64,000 nt of DNA from Parus major (taxonomy: Eukaryota; Chordata; Aves; Passeriformes; Paridae): the NCBI RefSeq assembly GCF_001522545.3, contig NC_031771.1, positions 25,546,847-25,610,846 of the forward strand, in the 5' to 3' direction. Each line of letters begins with the position of its first letter. Position 1 is the first letter of the stretch. The notes below the pieces were generated by a model. That model searched no databases. It saw only the letters and a list, made by a program, of their open reading frames with translations, and was not told the DNA's origin. The translations under genes and the position numbers were made by a program. Below are positions 32,247 through 45,784 of the stretch, in pieces.

Positions 32247-34300
32247 CATAGAATCATAGAATAACCTGAGTTGAAAGGCAACCACAAGGATTATCCAGTT
32301 CAGTTACTGCCCCTGCACAGGACAACCCCAAGAATCATACCATGCACCTGAGAGCATTGTCCAAACACTTCTTGAACTTTGGCAGGCTTGGTGCTTTGAC
32401 CCCTTCCCTGTAAAGAATTTCTTCCTAATACGTAATCTAAATCTATACTCTTTCAGTGTAAAATCATTAACACCTTCTACTGCTACATTCTCTTGTAAAA
32501 TATTCCTTGACAGCTTTCTTGTAGACCCCTTTAGATACTGGAAGCTGCTGTAAGGTCTCCCCAGAGTCTTCTCTTCTCCAGGCTGAGCAACCCCAGCTCT
32601 CTTAACCTGTCTTCAAAAGAGAGATGCTGCAGCCCTCTGATCATCTTTGTGAGCTTCCTCTGGATTTGCTCCAACAGGTCCATGTCCCTGCCATGCTGGA
32701 GGTCCCAGAGCAGGATGCAGCACTCCAGGTAGGGTCTCATCAAAGAGGAGTAGAGGCACCAAATCCCCTCCCTTCCCTTGCTGCCCATACTGCTACAAGT
32801 ATAGCCCAGGACAAGTTGGCTTTCTGGGCTGCAAGGACACATTGAAGATCATGTTCAGCTCTTTGTTCCACCAAAATCCCCAAGCCTGTCTCCTCTGTGT
32901 TGCTCAATCTATCCTCTACCCAGCCAGTATCTGTGTTTGGGAGTGCCCCAACTCAACTGCCAGATCTTGCACTTAGCCTAGTTGAACATCTCTGGCCTGC
33001 CCAGATCTCTCTGGATGGCATCCCTGCCCCCCAAATGTTGACCACATCAGACAGCTTGTTGTCATCAGCCAACTTGCTGAGAATGCTGAGAATGATCCCA
33101 CTGTCCCTGTCACTGACAAAGACATGAAACAGCTCTGGCCCCAGACAAGACCACTTAACACCACTCCTCACCGGTCTCCACTTGGACATTGAACAGATGA
33201 CCACAGGTCTTCTAGTGCCACCATCCAGCCAATTCCTGCTCCACTGAGTTGTCCATCTGCCAAATCCCCATCTCTCCAGATTGGAGACAACTGTGTTTCA
33301 TGGGACAGCATCAAATGCTTTGCACAAGTCTGAGCAGATGCTCTTCCCTTACACCAGTGCTGTAACCCTCTCGTAGAAGACTTCCAAATTTTTCAGGCAC
33401 AATTTGCCCTTATTGAAGCCATGTTGACTGTCACCAATCACCTAATTATTTTCCATGTGCCTGAGCACAGTTTCCAGGAGGATCTGCTTCATGAGCTTGC
33501 TGGGCACCAAGGTGACACTGAGAGGCTTGTAGTTACCTGTGTCTTTCTTAGTTCCTTTTTTAAAAATGCTTCCCTGTTCCCAGTCAGTGGGTGCTTCACC
33601 AGACTGCCATGACTTCTCAAATATAGATAGATAGAGACTTAGCCACTTCTTCTGCCAGTTTCCTCTGGACCCACAGATGTATCTCATCAGGTCTCACAGA
33701 CTTGTGCAACTTCAGGTTTCTGAGATGATCTCAAACCATTTCTCCTACAACAAAAAGTTCCTCATTCTCCCAATCCCTGCCTTTGCCTTTTGTAAGTAGG
33801 TGGATGTGGCTGGAGCACTTGGCAGTGAAGACTGAGGCAAAAAAATCATTGAGTACTTCAACCTTCTTATCTCCTGGGTAATCAAGTCTCCTCCCTTTCA
33901 TTACTGATGTATTTGTGCAAGCTCTTCTTGTTGCTCTTGATGCCTTGGTCAGGTTTAATTCTGTCAGGGTGGGCAGCTCCTAACCTGATCTCTGGCTGCA
34001 ATTTTTCTGTATTCCTCCCAGGCTGCTTGGCCTTGCTGCCACCCTATGTGGTCTCCCTACATGAAGGTTTGAATTGGTCCAGGAGCTTCATGTTCATTCA
34101 CATAGGCCTCCTGGCGTTTTTGCCAGTCTTTCTCTTCATTGGGATGCATTGCTCTGGAGCTTGTAGGAGGTCATCCTTGAATACTAGACATCTTTCTGTC
34201 CCTCTTCCCTTCAGGCCTCTACAAAGCAGATTCCTGAAGAGGCCAAAGTCTGTTGTGGCCAAGACGTAGGACCCGGTATTTGGCCTTCTCATACTTCAGC
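32247..34300 (-). repeat. CR1 LINE, 5'-truncated, with decayed reverse transcriptase
   Basis: The 3' end (catagaatcatagaat) is at 32247-32265. Reading the minus strand from 34300 downward, remnants of CR1 ORF2 appear in the right order: the end of the endonuclease/linker (EQCIPMKRKTGKNARRP, 34100-34290), reverse-transcriptase segments (FEKSWQSGEAPTDW and GNYKPLSVTLVPSKLM, 33450-33620; a degraded catalytic box reading LADDNKLS, near 33070) and the C-terminal part (QRKLTKMIRGLQHLSFEDRL near 32640). Frame changes and stops separate the pieces, so the element is dead. It abuts an older CR1 fragment at its 3' end. Confidence 0.9.
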
Positions 34301-37300
34301 CCCTCCATCCAGAGCCTTCCTACCAGCAGATACAACATCCCATTCTCTCCTTGGGGTGGATTGATCCAATTTCAAAGTGTTTTATACCTGACTTGTGTTG
34401 AATTTCATCTGGATTATGTAAAATTCTGTCTTTGCCAGGTCTTTAAGGTTGTCTGATGGATCTACTTTCTGGCATTCCTCTGACCTTGTTTTCTTTAACA
34501 TTATCCACAATATTTCTAAGACAGTATATCATGACTTCTAACCCACAGTATGGAAGCAATGAATAGTATGAAAGCCAGGACCATTTTCATGTGGTTCCCT
34601 TCTGTATATGTCTTTCTAGTCTGACTGTAAGCCAGGAATAGCTCTTGTCACCAGATCAAGGTCCTTTATTTCCTCTAATTTTACATCCATCTTTCATCTG
34701 GATGGTATTTCCCTTTCCGACAAGAAGCCTGAATGGAATAACACAAAGTCCTTTATGGAGCTCAAAATTTTCACATCTGCTGCTTATCCTTTATCTGCCA
34801 GATCTTTGAGAGAGAAAATTTAAATGGTTTGGTATAAAATAGTTCTTAAGAAACTGCAGTTATTTGCTTCTCAGTCTCCATACTAGCCCTTTGGTCCCAC
34901 TGAACTAATCCTTTGTGTCAGTTTTCTAGGCACTGAATTATGGATCTCTAACTTGACTTCAAGCCTTTTAAACAGGATGCTGTGCTCATTCTATGCCATT
35001 TCCTTGTTTTCCCTCCAGATCTTGGAGAGTGTGGCTTGGGAACTGGAGACAGCTCCTCCTCTGATAATTAGTGTTGCTGTAGATCATACACATTTCACCT
35101 GGCTGAAAGTTCATGAACTTCTTCTTTCACAATCTTGGCTCATTTCCTGACCCTTTTCTGTTCATCATTAAGGCTGAATGCTGTAGCAAGAGTTTGGTTG
35201 TAGGTGCCTAAGAGAGAGACAAGACTGCAGTCATCATTTTATCTTGGTGGTTTGTGGAGGGTAATGGATCTCTTCAGTGAGATATTCACCTCTAGATTCA
35301 ACTTTTATGTGGAAGCTAAATGCACAAAAGGCAGCAGAGCCATCAGTTTCTTCCATGTGCCTTCCTCAAATGAATAAGAGTGATAATTTTACCCACGTCT
35401 TGGTCCTTCCTCATCACTCTCCCAGTCTTGCTTCTCATGTCCATCACTATCTTTCCATCACTTAAACTGTCTCCTCACTGGAAGCCAACTCTGGGTGCAG
35501 AGCTAACTGGTTCACTCTAGAGCCATCTGCAAATGTTTGAGCTTTGCTAATTCTCAGATCTTTCCTCTGCTCTGTTTTCCCCCTCTACTACTGTAGCACT
35601 GGGATTTTAGGAAAAAAATCTCCCCTAAGAGGAGAGGCAGCCCTGGGACAGCTCCTCAGAGCAGAGGTGGCCTGTCACCTTTGGGATTTTGGTAATGTTG
35701 GTTAGACAAAACCACCTGGCTTGCACCAACACCGGCAACAGTCTTGCTCCCAGAGGCAGGCTGGACCAGAGACTGGGGAGGGCTGCTCCAGACAATGCTG
35801 CCATGGGTCTGCAAAAGAAAATATTCAGCCCATACCAAAGCTGGGTTATTCTCTCACATCAGGAGCACACCTGCACTGCACATGGAGACAGCAGCCCTCT
35901 CTTTCTTCAAGGTGGCCCCATGTTACTTGTGGATACAGTGGCAATGCAGCACATTCAGGGGAGCTGGCCTTGCATTCCTCCCTCAGGCCTGTCACTGCAT
36001 TTGGAATAGCCTTACTGAAATGTCTGAGCTTGCAAGCCTGTTGCTGAGCTTCCTGAGCACCAGAATTTGGGATTTAGTAGTAGGGCTGGGAATGCTTCCA
36101 TGTTTTCCCATGGCCTGGACTGCCTGGATGCCCTGGGAGCTGGTGCCTGTTCCATTATTTTACTGTCTTTGCTACTGCAGCAGTAATTAGGATAAGGTAT
36201 AATTACAAAGTTTGCTCTGGGACAAATGCAAGGCCATTGAGCTGCATTGCCAAGTCTCCTGTGTTTTCTGCTCCTTTTAGCTCCGTGACAAATGCAGACC
36301 CTTTGGTTTAAAGTGGGAAGCTAGTGGCAATGTAGGTATGAGCTGGCACTAAGTTCCATGCTCCCTTCTTTTTCCTACAGACCCTTCATCTGTCCTCTCT
36401 AAAGCAGCCTATGGGCACTCAAGATGTCAAATATGGCAACTGTAGATGCAAACAAATTATTGTAGTTTAGGTGCTTGGTGGAGAAATCATGGCTAAAAAA
36501 TCTGGAGATGCGTCCTGGAGATCAGCAAGAGATGAAAGGAAAAGGTACTCCCATCTCTTAGAAACACCCAGGATCTTCCAGGCAGCACCAGTGCTACCTG
36601 GCACAGAGGACTCACTGGACAAGTTTTTCGAGGGTGGGCAGAAGGTATCAGCAAAGATGGTTCAGCTTGTCTCTTCCAGCCTTTCACACCAGTGCCTGAC
36701 TTTGGAGACCGGAGTAATGGGCTTGCTCCCAAGGCACACCCCAAATTTCATGGCAAAGACCCATTCTTTTCCAGGAAGTTCACTGCAGACCTTGGAAAAT
36801 ACGGCAATTTACAGCTTGGTCCCTGAATAAACTTGTGCATGTTTTTGCTAACTACCACCAGTACTATTCCCTTGGCCCTCTGATTCACCCAGACCTACCT
36901 CATTTTCACATACCAGCAATGCCTCCGGAGCTGGGCAGTTATCAGAAGACAATGAATCACCTAAAACATCTGCTAACTCATTCTGTAGGAGCTCGTCTTA
37001 CTCATAGCACAAATTCCAACTCTCAGCTGCGCTGAAAATTTTTTACCCACAACATATGCAGCCACTCCCGGTCACATTTTTGCCATCTCAGTGAGGGACA
37101 CAGGCCCACATAGCTTGAAGAGAAGGTGGGCAGCTGCAAATCTCACAGAGGGACCAAGGATTTCCCTTCTCCTCAGGAAGAGGCTGGTATCCATCCATGA
37201 GGCTTGTTTTTAGATTTATTTTTTTTCAAGGTAGATGTTCCCTTTGGTTCTGAGTTTTTTGCTATAGCACCAGACAGAGAATTACACTTGGTGGCTGGTG

Positions 37301-37550
37301 CCTCTAGTGCAATAATGTGCCAGCAGGCTTGTCTTGACAGGGCTGACCTTTCAGAGAGATGTTCAACTTGATGTCGGCTACAGCTGCAGAACCAAACAGG
37401 ATCCACTTCTGATCCTGCTTTTTTTTCTACCTTGGCTGGATTGGCTCCTAGACTGCTCCATAAATCATTGTCCAGTGATAAAATACCAAGGGGGGCTGGG
37501 TGTGCCTGATGCTACTCTTGAGAAGTCAGATTTTATCTTAGTAAACACAG
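34301..37550. other. Intergenic between CLDN23 and PRAG1, part 2
   Basis: No gene, exon or repeat family recognised. At 36183-36216 there is an ATTA-rich block (cagtaattaggataaggtat and following). Open frames are short and unrelated to known proteins. Confidence 0.5.
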
Positions 37551-37607
37551 CCCCTGGGACCTGATGATCTTAAAGGTCTTTTTCAACCTAAACAATTCCA
37601 TGATTTT
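37551..37607 (+). repeat. CR1 LINE 3' end, plus strand
   Basis: The segment ctgatgatcttaaaggtctt, followed by 'caacctaaacaattccatga', is the canonical CR1 3' end in forward orientation. It is the only clear CR1 copy in the window pointing along the plus strand. Any 5' extension is too diverged to delimit by eye. Confidence 0.75.
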
Positions 37608-38026
37608 ATGGCCTTTGTGCATCTTGGGTGTACTTAGGTAGGAATGTTATGTGGGCCCTGGATGAAGCTCAACAGTACTATCAAATGGTTCTGTTCCAAG
37701 AAATAGGAAGATTTCATCTTGGTTTGTAGCATTAACATTTAGGAATCCTGTGTGTGTCTCAGGGGAAGATCTGTTCAGTATTGCTGTACCTTTTTGTACC
37801 TCTATGTTCCCTTTGTATCCTTAGCCATCACATCCTCTGTGCCAGAAAGCCTACAAGGTGTTACAGAACTCAGGTCTCAAGTGGTTTTTTTGTAGGTGGA
37901 CAACATTCAACCAGTTCAGTCTGTCACCTCATGTGGCTGTCCAGCAGCATCAACTGGCTTTGCACAGCCCCATGGCATAAGTGTGTCCTCCTGTGAGGGG
38001 CTATTGCTTCACTCCATCACAGGGGG

Positions 38027-40260
38027 AATGAATCCCATCACAGCTGGGGCTGGAAGGGATCTCTGGAGGTCATCTAGTCCAATTGCCTTTGTCAAGCACA
38101 GCCACCTAGAGCAGACTGCCCAGAGCAATGTCCAGTCAGCTTTGGAATACCTTCAAGGATGGAGGTTCCACAGCCTCTCTCTGGACAATTGTGCTCAGCC
38201 ACCCTTATAACAAAGCTGCCTTACAGATGGTCAGCCTCCATCATGTATGAGAAGTTAGATGGAGACTGTGCAACTTCTCTGGGCAATCTGTGCCAATGAT
38301 TAGTCATTCTCACATTGAAAAAGTATTTCCTGATGTTCAGATGGAACCTCCTCAGTTTGTGCCCATTGCCTCCAGTCCTGTCACTGGGCACCATTGAAAG
38401 GAGCCTGGCTTCACCTTTGCCCCCTCCCTTCAGGTATTTATGTAGATGAATAAGGTACCATCTGAGTCTCCCCTTCGCCAGTCTGAACAGCCCCATCTCT
38501 CACAGTGTTTCCTCACAGGGAAGATGTTCCAGTCCATCATCTTCATGGCCATGTCTTTCTTGTACTGTGGAGCCCAGAGCTCCACAGAAACAATACACCC
38601 AGAGTGGCCTCATCAGTGCTGAGCAGAGGGAAGGATTACCTCCCTCCACCTCCTGGCAGCATTCCTGCCAGTGCAGCCCAGAACACTGTTAGCCTTTTCT
38701 GCAAGGGTGCACTGCTGGCTCACGTTCAACCTGGTGTCCACCAGGTCCCTGAGGCCCTTTTCTGACAAGCTGCCTTCCAAATGGCTGGTCCATGGGGTGT
38801 ACTGACACCTGGCATTGTTTCCTTCCAGGTGCATTTACTTTCCACTTCTCTTTGTTGAACTTCATGAAGTCATTGAAGTTCATTTGCTGTCAACACATTT
38901 CCCCAGCCTGTCCCTCCGAATGGCAGCCACTCCTCCCAGTTTTGTGTCACCAGTAAACCTGCAGAGGGCACAGCCTGCCCCATCATCTGTACCATCAATG
39001 AAGACATTGGACAGGATCAGACCCAGTCTCGACACTGGGGTACACCACTACTGAATGGCATCCAACAACACTCCCTACCCTCAACTGACATCTTCTGGCT
39101 CAGGCCATTCACACCCTATTTTCAATCCACCTCACCCTCTGGATTTAGGAAGGCTAAAGTCCAACTGGAATTGAATTTGGACAGGGATGCTCAAACAATG
39201 TTCCTGTATTCCCCCAGGTTTCCACCCTCTGTGGGCTCCCTTTCTGTATCTGTATCTGGGTTTGGCTAGGAGCTCCTTATTCATCCACCTGGGCCTCCTG
39301 GCAATTTTACCTGGCTGTACATTTGCTGGAATGGAGGTCTCATGAACTTGGAATATTAACCAGATTTTTATACCCGCCCTTCCCCTCACCTCCCAACCTC
39401 TTCCGTCCAGGGCCTTATCTCCTGGGACTCTTGCAAGCAGATCTTGGAAGAGGACAAAGTCTACTCTCCTGAAGCTTGCTTCTCATCCTCCTCCGTCTCC
39501 TTGGGATCCTCAACTCCACCATCTCATGGTCAATGAAGCAAAGGCTGATTTGAACTTCACTTCTGAGCCCCTTCTTGTTGAAAAGTATGAGGTTCAGCAC
39601 AGCAACTGTCCTTGTTGCCTCCTTTGTCACTTGGAAGAGGAGTTTATGATAGGTGGATAGGTGCACTCTGGGAACCTCCTGGATTCTTCATGTCCTGCTA
39701 TGTTTTCCCTCCAGCATATATCAGGCTGATTGAAGTCCCCCATAAGGACACCAGGACCTGTGAACATGACATGCCATTACTCCATTCTGTAGAGGACCTC
39801 ATCCACTTGTTCCTCCTAGTCAGGTGGTCCCTAGCAGACACCCATTGTGATAACTTTACCTTTGGCCATTCTTCCTATAGTTCTAGTCCATAGAGTTGTG
39901 GCTGGCTCCTTATCCATCCCCAGGCAGAGCTCCATGAATTCCAGCTGCTCACGCACATGAAGAGCAACTCCCCGTCCTCATCTGCCCATTCTGTCCTTCC
40001 TAAAAGCCTGTATCCCTCTGTAGCCACACCCATGGGATTTATCCTACCACAAGACTGCAGCCCTGCAGCTGCACACAGGTCTCTGACTCCCCATCCTGCA
40101 CACACGAGTGTACAGATATGATAGAGGGTTCCTGGAGAGGCTTTGGGGGACTTCTCCATGTAGTCCCACAGGTCCTTGCTTAAGCTTGGTGGGTGATTTT
40201 GCGATGCCCTCCTGTCACACCACCCTTTGCTCAGCCACCCCATGTGCCACTCCCTCCCGG
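38027..40260 (-). repeat. CR1 LINE, long decayed copy with endonuclease remnants
   Basis: The plus strand opens with the reverse complement of a CR1 3' end ('ggaagggatctctggaggtc', 'atctagtccaattgcc'). Reading the minus strand from 40260 down gives fragments of the endonuclease part of ORF2 (GYRLLGRTEWADEDGELLF near 40000; LNLILFNKKGLRSEVQ and HEMVELRI near 39540), then the linker (KIARRPRWMNKELL near 39290), then C-terminal segments (GRNAARRWREV near 38650; NIRKYFFNVRMTNHWHRLP near 38300). The central reverse-transcriptase part is shortened or missing, so there is an internal deletion. It codes for nothing functional. Confidence 0.85.
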
Positions 40261-42831
40261 GGCTGCTGACTGCTTTCTCTCCCTGTCCTTCCCAGTTCAG
40301 ACGGTGGCTTTGAGCTCACAGACGCGCTGACGTTTCCTTGCAGCCGTGCCCATGCTCATGGGTGTGTCAGCTGACAGTCAGTGTGTCCATTAGCTAATTG
40401 AGCTCATTGAGTTTCGCTGTTTGCTTTAATTGCACCGAAGACAGTTTGCATTCCATTGTCTCCATTCTCCTGTGAGCGACTACGGACTGCAATTTTTTAG
40501 GAGCAGCAGACTTCCAGAAAGCAGATAGATCTCTGTCTGGTGTCTTCCTGCAGCTGTGAGAGCACAAACTGGGCATAAGAAGATTCATCCTCAGCCCAGG
40601 CACTTTGCTGATGTGTTTCTAGGGCTGGCCCAGTCCTGTTGAAGGCTAAGTGGTTGATGACTGCATTGATGTCACCTGCTGCAGGTGAGATGGTGCCTCT
40701 GTTCGCTCTCAGAGCAAACTCTGGTCAAAGTTTGATGCTGTGGATACACATGCCTTAGTCACTTCCCAGCTGACTTGGAGAGCTCCATTTTGAAAATGTC
40801 CTATGAGGCATGACTGACAAATCTCTGGCAAATACAGTTTAGCTCTGAAATCCACTGATTTTCTTCTAAAAAAGCCCCTTTGGGGATTTCCCAGGCTAGG
40901 TACAGCCTAGGGTGGGATGTTCCCTGCACTTGCTCCCTGACAGCCAGGCCAAGTGCTCCAGCCACTCTCCTCTCAGTAACCACAAACACTCAGGATATGT
41001 CAACACAGATGCAGCCCTGGGTGGCATGTACTACGGGGGCTAGTTTGTCAAGTAAATGGGAATGGATGGCCTGGGAAGGAGCTGTGAGAGCTCTTCACCA
41101 CCAACACAGATCCCTCCTACTTGAGACAAGGTGGTTTTGGTCAATGTTCTGCTTGTGGTGTGGAGGCAGAGACAATTCAAGATCACCAGAGCTGCCAGCT
41201 GGACACCAGCTGGCAGGACACCTGGAGATGTGGAGCTCAGCCTCTTGCTTTGGCCTTGGTGTCCCCTGGCTGAGTATGAGAGTCTCCAGGGCCAGAGCAT
41301 TTCCCTGCAGGAGAAGAGTCCTTTGCTGTTTGCAGGTCTGGAGAGGCCCAGGGACCTAAGCAACACTGAACAGCAGCAAAGCTGAGAGATGTTTGCTGGC
41401 TCATGGAAGTTTCCAGAACCTCTCCTGGGAATTACCCACCTCTGCTGTTGCCTTGCGTTCACTCACCTCCTATTCCCACTTTTTGGCACACTGGTTTTGT
41501 TTCCCTTTTGTGTACTGGCTGTAGAGAAGTCCTTGGGTATTATCAGAATCTCTTTCCATTTGGGCCCATCCAAGTGTTTTGCCTTATTTTCATACTTTTC
41601 CTATCATCGCACGTACCCAGGGGCATGGAGAAGTCTCTGCTTTTCCATTGTTTGGAGTCACAGCTGGGGGCAGAGCATTGGTCCCAGGGCTATCAGCAAT
41701 AAAACCAATGGTCAGGGGAGTTTCTGCCACAGCAGCCTGTGGAGATGGGGACATGGTCACAGTACTCAGTGGGTGTCCTATAGGTACACGCAGCTCTGGT
41801 CCTCCCACGCCTTCCCACATGGTCCAGCTGGGCCAAGCCCCGGCAGGGAGGGATGGTGAGAGCCTGCACGTTCTCCTGCTGGTGCTCATCCTTTGAGGGA
41901 ACTGTGTTAGAAGGCTTCCTGCCTTCTCTGAGTCATGTCAAAATCAGTCCCAAATATTCTCTTTGAAGCTCTTCACACAGCGCTGAAGCGATCTTGCCTT
42001 CAAAGCAGTTGCCGGAAAGAGGCAGGCTGCTTAAAAGGCACTTGAGCGCTCTCACATCATGTTCAGGCTGTATTAAAATTTTACCGTGCTGTTTCGCACC
42101 TCAGATGAATCAGTCACTCCTGAAAAGCATCGGGGGCTAGAGGGGGAGGGTGGGATGTGTGCAAGGAAGTGGCTTTTGAAAGGGATTATTAATGCACAAA
42201 GATGTTTCGGTGTCTGAGAAAGGCCCTGAATGGCAGCTCTTGTGCTTTCTTCCTCTGTGCTCATTATCAGTGAAGGGTGTAGCTGCTGAAGGGCTGAACA
42301 GAGCGAGGGGAGGCCATGGCTGCTGCTCAGGCGGGGATGAGCAGGGGAGAGGACGTGGGAACAGAGGGAGGTGGGTGCTGGCTGTCTCACTAAGAGGCAG
42401 TTTCAGGTTACGAGTTCAATGCCTGCCTCCCTTTGGGAGGCTGCAATACGGCAAGTCGTTTCTTGATGTGCAAACAATTAAAAAGAGGGTGTGTGAGTGT
42501 GGAAGATGGAGAAAGCAAACACCTCCTCTGGGATCTGGCTGTCTTTGCAGCTGCTCACCTCAGGCACCTCTTGCAGAGGGAGTTTCACACAAGAAAAATA
42601 GCTGGGGGCATCAGGTTACCTTCAGGATGGCCTTTGAAAGACTAAGAGGTCTGCCTCGAACCTCAGGGTATAATGGGTATTCCTCACTCTTTTATACGGG
42701 CATAGAGTGGGTCTCTTGGGTCGTTTCAGGGTTTACACTTGTCCTTCTGGTGTTCCCCAGGGTTGCCCTGTAATTGTGGAGAGAGGGCAGCTTGCCTTTA
42801 TTCCCCTCCCAGCAGCATCCTTGGGCACAGG

Positions 42832-42890
42832 GAGCACATTTCCTGCAGTGCTCAGGTAGTCCTGAGCACATTTCCTCAGGACTACCTGAG
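42832..42890. repeat. Perfect 16-bp inverted repeat with flanking direct repeat
   Basis: ctcaggtagtcctgag (42851-42866) is followed by an 8-base spacer and its exact reverse complement ctcaggactacctgag (42875-42890). Each arm is itself an imperfect palindrome. A 13-base direct repeat, gagcacatttcct, lies at 42832-42844 and 42864-42876 and overlaps the hairpin. Confidence 0.9.
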
Positions 42891-45706
42891 GGCTTTGTTT
42901 TCTTCAGGTTTGACATGGTCTCCTGAGTTCTGCAGACACCTGCTGGGTCCTTTAGCCTTGTTTTCTGGAGAAGGCGTGTTCCAGTCCCCAAGGCAAAGAA
43001 GTGCATGTCTTTGCCTCTTCCTCTTGCTTGAAAATTCCCTGACTCCCTGCATCATCCCAGCCTCCTTGCAAATAGGCTGCCTGAAGCCACTTGCCCTCCT
43101 GCAGACTCACAGAGCCAGGTCTCCTGGGCAGGTGGAGAGGCCAGGAGAGGAGTCAGACATTTGCTGGTGGGGTGGGAAGTGCCTCCTTCCATCTCTCTGG
43201 AGGCTGAGGTGCTGGCAAGGAGAGAGCAACTGGACTAGTGTGTGTTTCCATCCCGGCCCTCTGGAGATTTCGGCACACAGGGCTGACAGCACTTGCTGCC
43301 TGTGTGTGGATGGGAGAAACCCCGGTCCTGTCCCTGACAGGGGAGGATGCTTTTCTATTTCTGCTCACTACCCGTTCACTCCAGATTGAGGAAGCAGAGA
43401 GGGAAGCCTCTGGTTTTTGTTTTTTCTCAATGCTAAATTTCCATTCTTCTTTGCCTGCCTCAGTGAGCCAAGCATCAAACCAAGGGCTTGATATGTCCTC
43501 TGGGGGTAAAATGCCCCTCAAAATGAGGCCTATTTCTTTCTACTGAAGCTGAAATGTGTTGTCTCCCTTATCTAAAAGCGTGGGATGGGGGATAAAGAAG
43601 ATGCACACAGGCCTAGTTCAGCCTGCTGCCACTCCCTCTGTCCTGGTTGATTTGCCACTGCCCCTCATCATACTGATGCCTGTCACTCTGCTTGACAGCA
43701 TGAGACACAAACACCAGTTTGCCTTGGCCAGAAAACTTGCCTTGCAAAGAAAAAAAGCCAGCTCAGGGCTTTTCACTTGGAGAGAAAGACAGTGAGAAGA
43801 ATAGACTTGAAAGCAAATTCCCATGTTTTTTTTTTGCTTTGGGTGAGAGCTTTTCCCACGCTCCATTGGAAGGAGTGCAAGGAGCAAATGTTTCCCAGTG
43901 CCTGCAAACCCCAAACACTGCTGAGGAGCAAGGGAAAAAGCCAGGAGAGAGGCAGAAATCAGCGGCGTGCACTCCCGCAGTGCCTCGTGCCTGTGTGTCT
44001 GCTCCTTCCATGCCAATGGCTTTTCCAGGCCTAGCTGTGTTTTCTGGCTGTGGTGGGAGTGTCAGACTCTGGAGTACTCTGACACGAGGACAGGTGGTGT
44101 TTGCTGTCTCCCACAAAGCTGCTCCATGATGCCAAAGGCTGCTGCTTCTTCTGTGAGAGTCCCAGATGCTGAATTGGGAATAGGCTGGTGGGTTTGTTTC
44201 CCAAGCTGACACCTGGGGAGCTGTGTGACATTTTTTTGTGTTTGCTTGGCACTGGTCAAGGACTATCACCTTACTCTGTGAGACTTTTGCTACTCTATCT
44301 AAGGAAGGCTGGGAAAACAAGCCTGGCTGACTTCATCTCTCAGGTCTTTGCCTGGCTCAAGCCCTGTCCCTCGCCACCCTTCTTTGGTGGATTCCTGACA
44401 CCTGTTTCAGAATCGAGAATTGTCTGAAAACTGATCTGAAAAATCAATTAACATCTTGCCCTTTGCCAGTCATCAGCCCAGTCTCCAGGACCAATCTTTC
44501 CCAGAGCACCAAGTGCTTTGGGGTCTCCCCCCATCCTCTCCAAGTCCATGTGCTTTCCACAGAAAGCCAATGTTTAGCAGCCAGTCTCCAGCAGGGCCGT
44601 GCAAAACCCATCCATGCGTGGGAGAGCGTGCCCATGCAACTCGCACCCTGGGAACCGGTTCACCAGCTCTGCAAGCAGGGGCCTGTCTGGTGAGGGAGTC
44701 TGTGTCTCGGCTCTTGAGGAGCCGTGTGTCTTTAAAACACCCCGAGCATGAGAGATTTGAGGACAGCTTTTGGAAGCAAGGAACCAGCTGAGGCTGGGGA
44801 TGCTCAGCAGGCATCCATGAGGATTTGGTTCAGCTTTTCAAGGAGACTCATGTCAGGGGAAGTCTGGAAGCTGGTGCTCACTAAGCTGTTTAGAGATGTG
44901 GGCCCTGCTTCATCCCAAGGTGCTCAGGGCTGCTTGGCAGTCTGTCCTGATATATGCCCCAGCAGCCTTGGGAGCCTGCTGCTTTTCCCAGATGGCCAAG
45001 TAAAGAGCATTTCTGACAACAAAGGCTTGCCTAGAGGTCCCAGTTTTAAACACAGCACTGGCATCCGATTGCTGGTGCACCTCTGCATCTTCTCATCAAC
45101 GAGAAGCCGTCGTTGCCCCCCACCCCTTGCCTTCGGTCCTGCTCATAGAAATCCGTGACTGTATCCTGCAAGCGCCCCTATCTGCTCCTGCGATCTCCCT
45201 TTGTTTGGCTGCCAGCTCTCTGCACCTGCGTGCATGCCTGCTCCCCCTCCCCGCTGTGGTTAGCCCTTCCCTCTCCCAGCCCAGGGGCAGGAAAGCGGGT
45301 TTTAGCCGGGTCCAAGGGCTAAGGGAGTATTTGGCAATGGCAGGCATTCCCACTCCAATGGCAGCCCAGCGGTAGGTGGGATGGCACACGCAGGCAGCTT
45401 GGTTATTTGTGAATGAAGCACGAGTTGCTCTGTGATTAACCCTCTGGAGGGATCCTGCCCAGATCTGTCCCAATGGGAGCTGGAATCTCCATGTTTCCTT
45501 TGCTAATTGAGCCTGAATTGTATTAGCTAATCCCATCCCCAAATCCCCCAGCTGTCCAAAGCTTACTGAGAGCAGCCACACACGCCGGCTGGGAGTTTTT
45601 GATTGTCTCCTGTAGGGACAGGGATTACTGTAACAAAGTGTGTGTAGTTTTTAGTTTTGTGTAGTTTTGGAGTTTCGGAGTGGGGTTTTTCAGCCTTTTT
45701 TTTTGT

Positions 45707-45732
45707 GGGGGGGGAGGGCTGGGGAAGGAGGG
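45707..45732 (+). other. G-quadruplex motif
   Basis: Four G runs of 8, 3, 4 and 3 are separated by loops of 1, 2 and 5 bases, fitting the canonical G3+N1-7 pattern. The motif is preceded by a run of T and followed by a short AT-rich tandem stretch. Confidence 0.8.
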
Positions 45733-45761
45733 AGTATATATTGTATAGATTGTATAGAGGG

Positions 45762-45784
45762 TATAGATTGCTTGGCAATCTATA
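45762..45784. repeat. Perfect 10-bp hairpin in AT-rich tandem stretch
   Basis: tatagattgc, a 3-base loop, then gcaatctata. It is preceded by near-repeats of tgtataga at 45742-45770. It lies 30 bases after the G-quadruplex motif. Confidence 0.85.
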
